Source of the DNA: UBA3071 sp965369635
Lineage (GTDB): Bacteria; Chloroflexota; Anaerolineae; UBA3071
NCBI GenBank assembly: GCA_965369635.1
Contig: CBDURC010000065.1
Location: 1-13,657 of the forward strand
Length of the DNA stretch: 13,657 bases
Direction of reading: 5' to 3'
The first letter of the stretch is position 1, and each line of letters begins with the position of its first letter. The position numbers were made by a program, and so were the translations under genes. A model generated the notes under the pieces. That model saw nothing but the letters and a program-made list of their open reading frames with translations. It was not told the origin of the DNA and did not search any database. Positions 7,940 to 13,657 of the stretch are shown piece after piece.

Positions 7940-8045
7940 GCTCAATGTCATCAAGTTAAGCGTAGTTTAGCCCCTTGTGGGCGTCTTGTGGCGGCAGGAA
8001 ACGGGCACAAGGCTCTATGCTACACCTTAACTCAATGACATTGAG
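7940..8045. repeat. About 105-bp imperfect palindrome, MITE-like candidate
   Basis: CTCAATGTCATCAAGTTAAG (7941-7960) matches the reverse complement of 8026-8045 at 18 of 20 positions. Pairing continues inward with small gaps (GTAG, TAG, CC and TTGTG matches), leaving a short centre near 7985-8000. The right end alone is a 7-bp palindrome, CTCAATG/CATTGAG. TAGCC flanks both sides (7935-7939 and 8046-8050), as a target duplication would. There is no coding capacity. It could be a non-autonomous element, a structured terminator for the converging genes, or both. Confidence 0.55.
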
Positions 8046-8046
8046 T

Positions 8047-8089
8047 AGCCACTGAAGTGGCTCTGCCTGCCTCCAAGGTGACTGAAGTC
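8047..8089. repeat. Two palindromes centred on ACTGAAGT, 30 bp apart
   Basis: AGCCACT-GA-AGTGGCT (8047-8062) is a perfect 7-bp-arm palindrome, and GACT-GA-AGTC (8080-8089) repeats its core exactly 30 bp downstream. The shared ACTGAAGT core with different outer arms that still pair is typical of a dispersed intergenic repeat family whose arms co-vary. The first copy directly abuts the long palindrome. Confidence 0.5.
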
Positions 8090-8263
8090 GTTACTGCAAG
8101 CCCTCAATCCACCTGCGACACTGCGCCAGTCTCGATGAAGCGATCGGCACAGCTCCCACAACGCCGAGGCGCGGCGCAAATGTGTCACGCGGCGAAGAGC
8201 TCGTTAGGTTGGACCTCATCTCCCCTCTTAGGGAAGAGTGCGGCGCGGCGGCGGTCGAGAGAG

Positions 8264-10414
8264 CTATCGAGTCTGCACCTCAAACGCGTAGCTGGCTTCC
8301 TCTGTCGTTACAGGCGCCAGCGCGCTGACCACCAGCACCGCCCTTCTCCCCCTCCGCCCGAGGCCGTCAACAGATAGCTGACCACATCCATCGTCGCCCA
8401 CTGACATGCGCCGGACGTCGGCGCTGATCAGACCCTGCTCAATGACCTGCACCAGCCAACGCTGCGGCAAGCGGTTGTTGGTCCGCACCCATCCCTCAGC
8501 GATCCACCCTCCCTCGCCCTCCTCGGCATCGTCGAAGTAGCCCAGTTCAGGAATGGTGATGTCGTCCAGGAACCAGCCGGGGTAGTTCACGGCATCGTCG
8601 GTGACGTATTCGAAGCGCACCAGCACCTTTTGCCCGGCGTAGGGGGTCAGGTCCATCTGCTCCCTCACCCACGCCGCTGTCTCAGGGTCGCCAGACTTCC
8701 CCGTGAGGCCCACGCCGAAAGCATTTCCCACCGGATTGTAGTCGCGGCTGTGCTCGCCCTCCAGGATGTGCCATGTAGCACCCCCGTCGGCAGTCACCTC
8801 AACGTAGCCGTAGTCGTAGCCATCCTCAATATCGTACCAGAGCCAGAACTCCAGAGTGGCTTCGCTCAGCGCGCTGAGGTCGAATGCGCGGGTCAGGCGG
8901 ACGTCGCTGTCATCGGCTCGGTGCGACCACCAGGTGAAGCGGCCGCTGTGAGCGTCCGTGGCTGCCAGCCGCGCCTCCGTAGCGCCGCAGAAGTCGATCA
9001 CCACGTCACCTCGCCCGGATAGTTCGAAGTAGTCGGCACCGTACTGGCAGACCGTCATCTCCTCGCGAACAGGGTAGCTGCGATAGCGCCCCTCCAGCGC
9101 CACCTGTCGGGGATTCTCCCGCAGGTAGCCGTAGCGTCCGTCCTCCAGCGTCAAGCTGTCCAGGTAGTTGGCAATCAACCAGTCGGCGAAGACGTCGTCA
9201 AAGCGCTGGTCGTAGCCGGCCGCAGCCAGGGCTTCGTCGAAGCCAGCCGGGCCATCGGCGGGCGAGGCGACCACCGCCTGGGTCAGCTCCTCTCCGAAGC
9301 GGTCGAGAAAGTAACTCATGAAGAGGTAGGCGCTGCCGTAGTGGGCGGTGTTCAACTCTGGCTCGTCCGTCCAGGTATTCAGTTGCGTGTCCGGAGTTGC
9401 GCTGAACACCCGATCTGCTCCACCGCGGGAGAAGCCATTCAGTTCCATGGCCAGCTCGGAAAGCCCTTCATTGACCCAGGTGTCCTCGTTGCGGTCGTTG
9501 GCCCAGTGGATCATGTGCTGGAACTCATGCGCCAGCGTGCCGTCGTAGAAGAAGGTACCTGGCGGGTTGTTGTCCAGGTTGATATAGAACATCTCCCGCT
9601 CGTTGGAGAAGGAATTGGCCAGGTTGGAGAACTCGTCGGCAGAGGAGAAGTAGCCGGCCACGTGATCGCCCAGGTTCGTAGCGTTCAGGATGGTCAGGTG
9701 CACATCGTTGTCTACGCCGGGCGACCATTCGAAGCCGAAGAAGGATCGGTTCGTGGGATACGTTTGCTCCTCGAAACGCCGCGCCGAGTGCTCCAGGTCT
9801 TCCAAATCCACATCCTCTCCCTTCTCCACCCACATGTAGACGTGCGGCAGTTTCACTTGCAGCACAGCCTCAATCTGATGGTGCTCCTCGGTATCCACAT
9901 TGCCAACCCAGAAGGTTTCCACATCACCCTTCTCATAATACGGGGGGGTGGGATTCACCACCAGGGGGATGTCGTTCACGCCCGGACGCAATCGCTGCGC
10001 CAGGTCGCGCATGTCACGGGTGGGCAACACGGCCTGCGCCAGCCGCTCCTCGGTGGTCAGAGTTGACGTAGGGACAAGCGGCCCCTCGCCCGCACGGGGC
10101 GTTGGCGTAGGGTCGAACGGCCGTTCGCCTGCATCGGGCGTTGACGTAGGGGTAAACGGCCCCTCGCCCGCGCCGGGCGTTGGCGTCGGCAGCGGGGGAC
10201 TGAACGGTACAGGGGTAGGGGACGGGGATGCAGTAGGGATGGACGTTGAGTGTGAGAGTGTGGGGGGAGGAGGTGGCGTGGAGGTATCCCATGATAGCGT
10301 CGGCGGCTGGCAGGAGACGAGCAGTGTTGCCAACAGACAGGCAGCCGCACAGCAGCATACAGCGACAACACCTGCGACGAGAACGATGATCAGATTGCGG
10401 TCAGTGTTTTTCAT
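8264..10414 (-). CDS. Exported zinc metalloprotease with immune-inhibitor-A-like C-terminal domain, probable lipoprotein
   Basis: The chosen ATG at 10414 gives about 716 residues. An in-frame ATG at 10420 and TTG at 10438 are alternatives; the AGG at 10426-10428 (minus strand) sits best for 10414. Counting from 10414, a hydrophobic N-terminus ends in a lipobox-like LVSC (Cys about 35), so it is a probable surface lipoprotein or membrane-anchored protein. A Pro/Thr-rich linker (about 36-120) contains three 13-residue repeats. The catalytic region has HEFQH (about 296-300) and a downstream NEGLSE whose Glu (about 316) fits the third zinc ligand of a gluzincin. The C-terminal half holds a MAM/jelly-roll-like domain (about 489-624, with DGGATWHIL and GWFLDDITIP), as in immune inhibitor A-type proteins common in Anaerolineae. 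The HExxHxxGxxH signature of true M6 enzymes is absent, so an M30-like or separate family is possible. The propeller-protein gene upstream ends about 26 bp away, suggesting an operon. Natural substrate unknown. Confidence 0.82.
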   Translation of the reverse strand: MKNTDRNLIIVLVAGVVAVCCCAAACLLATLLVSCQPPTLSWDTSTPPPPPTLSHSTSIPTASPSPTPVPFSPPLPTPTPGAGEGPFTPTSTPDAGERPFDPTPTPRAGEGPLVPTSTLTTEERLAQAVLPTRDMRDLAQRLRPGVNDIPLVVNPTPPYYEKGDVETFWVGNVDTEEHHQIEAVLQVKLPHVYMWVEKGEDVDLEDLEHSARRFEEQTYPTNRSFFGFEWSPGVDNDVHLTILNATNLGDHVAGYFSSADEFSNLANSFSNEREMFYINLDNNPPGTFFYDGTLAHEFQHMIHWANDRNEDTWVNEGLSELAMELNGFSRGGADRVFSATPDTQLNTWTDEPELNTAHYGSAYLFMSYFLDRFGEELTQAVVASPADGPAGFDEALAAAGYDQRFDDVFADWLIANYLDSLTLEDGRYGYLRENPRQVALEGRYRSYPVREEMTVCQYGADYFELSGRGDVVIDFCGATEARLAATDAHSGRFTWWSHRADDSDVRLTRAFDLSALSEATLEFWLWYDIEDGYDYGYVEVTADGGATWHILEGEHSRDYNPVGNAFGVGLTGKSGDPETAAWVREQMDLTPYAGQKVLVRFEYVTDDAVNYPGWFLDDITIPELGYFDDAEEGEGGWIAEGWVRTNNRLPQRWLVQVIEQGLISADVRRMSVGDDGCGQLSVDGLGRRGRRAVLVVSALAPVTTEEASYAFEVQTR
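10062..10178. repeat. Three 39-bp tandem repeats encoding the protease linker
   Basis: Three consecutive 39-bp units (10062-10100, 10101-10139, 10140-10178) each begin GTTG(A/G)CGTAGGG on the plus strand. On the coding strand each gives a 13-residue unit such as TPTPGAGEGPFTP. Unit length is a multiple of three, so copy-number change would alter linker length without frameshift. The linker joins the membrane anchor to the protease domain. Confidence 0.85.
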
Positions 10415-10440
10415 GGGCATACGCCTGGCAGTGCACAACT

Positions 10441-13400
10441 CTAGCGCGACAGCAACGCTTCGATCCCCGAAATTCGCCAGTTAGTGGCATCTTGCTCGAA
10501 ATGCACACGGAAATGGAACGTGCGGTCGTCGCTGGAGAAGAACTCGATGGCCTCCCCCTCTGCCTCCAGATAACCGCCCGTGGCAACTAAGCGGTCCCCC
10601 TCGGGCCGCGGCAGCGACCAGCCATGTCCCAGTGCTTCCTCCACTAGTGACTGATCACTCACCCACTGTGCTGCCGCGTCCAGATCTCCTTCCCGTAGCG
10701 CAACAATGAAGTGGCTCAGCGCCGTCAGGGGCGTGGGCTGAAGTATCGCCGTCCCCCGTACGTAGGTGTCCCCTTGCCGCTCCCAAATGGAGCTCACCCG
10801 TTGCTTGGTGTAGACGCCAACCTCGGCGAAGACCAGAGGAGCGCCCTCGAAATCATCTGGCAGCGGTCCCGTGAGCCGCAGCCGCTCCAACCCCTCGCCA
10901 ACGAACGCCACCTGCCCTTCCAGACCACTCCAACTTCCCGCTGGTGCATCGTGCCAGCTCCACACCGGCTCCCAGTGGCCGGCCACAGTGGCATTGCCGC
11001 TCTCCTCTCCGGAATACAGCCGCAGCAGGTGATAGTGCGCGCTGGCGCGGTTGCTAAGCTGTTCGCTGGCGATGCCCAGTTCTAGCCCTTTCTCGCCACG
11101 TACCGCCCGCACCACCTGCGGTGGCGCGTACAGCGCCTCGTAGACCTCGTTGTCGCTCGCCCACCATTGCTGCCACAGCTCGCCATCGCTTGGCCAGAAC
11201 AAGTAGACCCGTCCTCCCAGTGCGGCCATAGCTACCGGCCCTACCCCGTCGGCGACGAAGATGTACTCCTGACCATCCGCTGCCTGGCGCTGGAGAATCA
11301 GGCCGCGGCTTGCTGGAGCGAAGATGGCTCGCAGCGCCTCCGCCGGTTCACCCTCAACACGCCCGGCCCCACTGCTGACATCGGGGATGTCCGGGGCAAC
11401 CTCGGCCAGTGCCTCCGACAGGATGTCCGCGGCATCACCCACGTAGGCCACCCCGCCGCCGGCGCCTTCAGCCGGCAGAGAGAAGAGCGGCAGCGGTGGC
11501 GTCACGCCGCAGCCCACGATGGGTTCATCTTCCACAGGGAAATGCGTGCGCGCATCGGCTCCATGGGCCCAGATCGTGGGATAGGTGGTCACCCCATCCA
11601 CTTCCACCCAGAGGTAAAGCTTGTTCACCGGATTGCGCGCAGCGCGCACGTCAATGTTGCTGAAATCCCACACAGGGAAGGAAATCGCCCCGCGGCGCAC
11701 CAGCCGCTTCTCCGCTTCGGTCGCCAGGGGGCGGCCAATGGACTGGTTCCACGCTCCGTACAAGGTAAGCCCCTCCGGCTCCCAGTTCAGGGGCACGCTG
11801 CGCCCCGTCCCTTGGTCGAAGAAGGCCGCGGTGACGTTGGCCCAATCCGCCTGCGCCACTGGCTGTTCGCGGCCCAGGCCATCGTGAGGCCAAACGATCT
11901 GGATGCGAGCCTGCAGCGCCCTCGGCTCCGTGGTAGCGATGCCTGTGGGGGTATCCTGATGCGGGAAGTAGGTGCGAGGGTCTGCACCGTGCGCCCAGAC
12001 GCTGGTCGCCGTCTTCACACCATGCACCCGCACCATGAAGTAGAGCTTCGTCTGTGGATCACGGGCGGCAGACACGTCCACATCGTTCAGCTCCCAGAGG
12101 GGGAAGGGCCTGCTTTCCACACTGCGCTGCTCGGCGAATTGCAGTCGCTGCGCTGGCTCCGTGTTCACTGCCTGCCACACCTCCACGCGTGGCGTCCAAT
12201 CACACGGAGGCGGCACCAAGCTGCCCGGCCAGAAGAGCCGCAGGCCAATGTTGGCCTGATCCGCCTCCTCCACAGCCGCGCCGCCATGCGGCCACACTAT
12301 CTCGATGCGAGCGTCCACCGCCTCCGGCGGTGCGGAAGGCTTTGCCCCATCATCATCATCATCATCATCGTCACGACCCAAAACCCAGAGGCCGGCGGTA
12401 TCGGTGGCTGCCAGCAGACCGGACGGCTCTCTGGGGTCCGCCGCCAGTGCCAACGCCAGGTTCTCTCCCAACCCAGCGCCGACGTTGAGCCACAGCTTGC
12501 CGCCATTGGTGGAGCGATACACCCCACCGCCATCGCGGCTGGCCCAGAGGGTTCCACCCTCCGTCTGCAGCAGCGAAAGGATGTCGCTACTGGTCGGCAG
12601 TCCGACGCTCGCGGCCTGCCAGGCTCCGCCCCCGTCGGTGGAACGATACACCCCAGCATCAGCGGCAGCCACGTAGAGTCGCTGCGGGTCGTGTGCATCG
12701 AGCTGCACACAGCAGATGGATGTCGTCTCCAGTCCCCTTTCGGCGGTCGTCAGCCGTTCCCAGGTCTGGCCGCCGTCGGTCGAACCGTACAGGCCACCCC
12801 GGCCTTCGAAGTAGCTGCTAGCCGCAGCGTAGACCTCACCTCCCGGGGCCACGACTAGACCGCTGACGTTGAGGGATTCCAAGCCGCTCGCCGTCCAGGT
12901 GCGCCCGCCATCCGTCGAGCGATAGACGCCATTGCCGTAGGCCCCTGCATAGAGCGTGTCCGGATGAGTGGGATCGAAGGCCACAGCCTGTACATGATGA
13001 TCATCAAGCGAAACCTCGGCCCACGTCTCGCCGCCATTACGGCTCCACACGAGGCCCACCGAGGTAGCCATGAAGAGATGGTCAGGCCGCTGAGGATGCA
13101 CGGCCAAGGCTCGCACCTCTCCCCACGGCCCAGTGACCAACGTGCGCCAACTTCGGCCGTCGTCGTCACTGCGCAGCACAGAGACCAACCATACCGAAGC
13201 TTCCCCATTTTCCCATTGCAAAGCGCCGTAGACCACGCCCTGCTGCCGCGGTGAACTGGCCAGCACCCGCAGCTTCCCGTTGGGCGGCAGGCCAACGCTC
13301 CTGGCCTCCCAGTGCTCTCCTCCATCGCGACTGATATAGAATCCATGTCCCGTGGCAGCAAAGAGCGTTTCCGCCCGATCAGGGTGAGCCAACAGTGCCA

Positions 13401-13657
13401 TTGTCCCAGCAACCTCCCGGGCATCATCCAGCGGCCACCAGTGGTCGCCCCCGTCAGGCGAGCGAAACAGGGCACGGTCCGTAGCCAGCAGAAGGACCGG
13501 CGGTTCGCCGGGCAGCAGTGTCAGTGCTCGCGCCCCTCCCGGCACGGGTTGATGGCCTATCTCACGCCAGGTGACACCGCCATCATCACTGCGCAGGATC
13601 CGAGTCGAAGCGAGGCCATCGCTTTCCGCGGGGCAAGAGAGGTAGAGCCGGGCAGCG
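10441..13657 (-). CDS. Asp-box beta-propeller protein with duplicated C-terminal modules, 5' end outside window
   Basis: The frame is open to the right edge, so this gene is partial. The GTG at 13545 opens a 1034-residue frame but is probably not the start, because an Asp box (RSDDGGVTW, 13567-13590) is encoded upstream of it. Numbering from that GTG, residues 1-390 contain about nine Asp boxes of the S-x-D-G-G-x-x-W type (for example at 29, 72, 210, 255 and 302), as in sortilin/BNR and photosystem-assembly-type propellers, which bind proteins or glycans. An eight-Asp tract follows (392-399). Two related modules come next (about 411-544 and 545-678), each opening with ARI(E/Q)IVWPH and ending near WAHGAD-RT-FP. 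A unique region follows, then a tail of about 97 residues (TALSHFIVALREGDLDAAAQWV) resembling NTF2-like/DUF4878 domains. It is presumably exported and co-expressed with the protease. No enzymatic site was recognised, so a binding role is inferred. Confidence 0.75.
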   Translation of the reverse strand, partial: AARLYLSCPAESDGLASTRILRSDDGGVTWREIGHQPVPGGARALTLLPGEPPVLLLATDRALFRSPDGGDHWWPLDDAREVAGTMALLAHPDRAETLFAATGHGFYISRDGGEHWEARSVGLPPNGKLRVLASSPRQQGVVYGALQWENGEASVWLVSVLRSDDDGRSWRTLVTGPWGEVRALAVHPQRPDHLFMATSVGLVWSRNGGETWAEVSLDDHHVQAVAFDPTHPDTLYAGAYGNGVYRSTDGGRTWTASGLESLNVSGLVVAPGGEVYAAASSYFEGRGGLYGSTDGGQTWERLTTAERGLETTSICCVQLDAHDPQRLYVAAADAGVYRSTDGGGAWQAASVGLPTSSDILSLLQTEGGTLWASRDGGGVYRSTNGGKLWLNVGAGLGENLALALAADPREPSGLLAATDTAGLWVLGRDDDDDDDDGAKPSAPPEAVDARIEIVWPHGGAAVEEADQANIGLRLFWPGSLVPPPCDWTPRVEVWQAVNTEPAQRLQFAEQRSVESRPFPLWELNDVDVSAARDPQTKLYFMVRVHGVKTATSVWAHGADPRTYFPHQDTPTGIATTEPRALQARIQIVWPHDGLGREQPVAQADWANVTAAFFDQGTGRSVPLNWEPEGLTLYGAWNQSIGRPLATEAEKRLVRRGAISFPVWDFSNIDVRAARNPVNKLYLWVEVDGVTTYPTIWAHGADARTHFPVEDEPIVGCGVTPPLPLFSLPAEGAGGGVAYVGDAADILSEALAEVAPDIPDVSSGAGRVEGEPAEALRAIFAPASRGLILQRQAADGQEYIFVADGVGPVAMAALGGRVYLFWPSDGELWQQWWASDNEVYEALYAPPQVVRAVRGEKGLELGIASEQLSNRASAHYHLLRLYSGEESGNATVAGHWEPVWSWHDAPAGSWSGLEGQVAFVGEGLERLRLTGPLPDDFEGAPLVFAEVGVYTKQRVSSIWERQGDTYVRGTAILQPTPLTALSHFIVALREGDLDAAAQWVSDQSLVEEALGHGWSLPRPEGDRLVATGGYLEAEGEAIEFFSSDDRTFHFRVHFEQDATNWRISGIEALLSR
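11512..12315 (-). repeat. Two tandem ~134-residue modules in the propeller protein
   Basis: At protein level, two modules share the order ARI-IVWPH, an (A)N(I/V) strand, NW or DW followed by P, a (P)LW/VW-ND/SN-(V/I)DV-AAR(D/N)P stretch, KLY-V-V-GV, and WAHGAD-RT-FP. The starts are 134 residues apart (412 and 546 in the 1034-residue numbering). DNA identity is low, so the duplication is old. I do not recognise a named family for this module. Confidence 0.65.
12349..12369. repeat. Trinucleotide microsatellite, seven ATC units (GAT on the coding strand)
   Basis: Seven perfect ATC units are followed by GTC. On the coding minus strand this reads as GAC plus seven GAT, encoding eight aspartates between the propeller and the first duplicated module. 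Slippage would change the acidic linker by whole residues without frameshift. Confidence 0.85.

Larger units (their letters stand above)
7820..8263. other. Gene-free region between converging genes
   Basis: No convincing gene was found in these 444 bases. Just after the stop of the copy-2 glycosyltransferase is a small stem TGTGG/CCACA (7840-7853), then a bulged stem (7864-7892) enclosing the palindrome GCCAATTGGC and followed by TTCATTCTTC, a weak terminator candidate. The centre holds a long imperfect palindrome (7940-8045) and two ACTGAAGT-centred palindromes. From about 8100 to 8263 nothing structured or coding stands out. A 106-codon plus-strand frame from GTG 8057 runs into the opposite gene and has no family features. 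Confidence 0.6.

Noticed and set aside
8057..8377. A 106-codon plus-strand frame in the gene-free region
   Set aside because: It starts with GTG inside a palindrome, lacks a ribosome binding site, and runs into the 3' end of the opposite protease gene. No domain is visible.
9341..10066. A 241-codon plus-strand frame opposite the protease gene
   Set aside because: It lies fully antisense to the HEFQH and linker-coding region and shows no family motif; it is a shadow of the real gene.
11167..12858. A 563-codon open frame on the plus strand opposite the propeller gene
   Set aside because: It reads as low-complexity, His/Arg/Pro-rich sequence with no recognisable domain, while the minus strand shows repeated Asp boxes. 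Long antisense frames are expected in high-GC genes.
13545..13547. GTG at 13545 as the true start of the propeller gene
   Set aside because: The frame stays open to the window edge and encodes a further Asp box upstream, so the protein begins outside the window.

Overview
This looks like a high-GC bacterial chromosome segment, most likely from Chloroflexota (Anaerolineae-type). That assignment is inferred from gene types: BMP-family nucleoside-importer permeases, long ArnT/PMT-like membrane glycosyltransferases, a secreted metalloprotease with a Pro/Thr linker and an immune-inhibitor-A-like C-terminal domain, and an Asp-box propeller protein. No rRNA, tRNA, CRISPR array or intact transposase was seen.

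Layout. (1) Bases 38-3427, plus strand: two genes of a BMP-type (purine-nucleoside-like) ABC importer. The first fuses the substrate-binding domain to a permease; the second is the partner permease. The ATPase is not in the window and is probably upstream. (2) Bases 3428-3618: a terminator-like hairpin followed directly by a perfect consensus sigma-70 promoter (TTGACA, 17 bp, TATAAT). (3) Bases 3619-7819: two tandem paralogous multi-pass glycosyltransferases of the GT39/ArnT/PMT_2 kind, separated by a short spacer holding a 29-bp palindrome. (4) Bases 7820-8263: a gene-free region between converging genes, with a ~105-bp imperfect palindrome and smaller palindromes. (5) Bases 8264-13657, minus strand: a likely two-gene unit, with the upstream gene (Asp-box propeller with duplicated modules and an NTF2-like tail) running off the right edge, followed by a lipoprotein-like metalloprotease.

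The three blocks look functionally independent: solute import, envelope glycosylation, and exported proteins. The most notable points are the binding-protein/permease fusion with no visible signal peptide, the perfect promoter, heptanucleotide repeats (one array inside a coding region), the large palindrome between converging genes, and the modular propeller protein. I found no clearly new multi-gene defence or mobile system.
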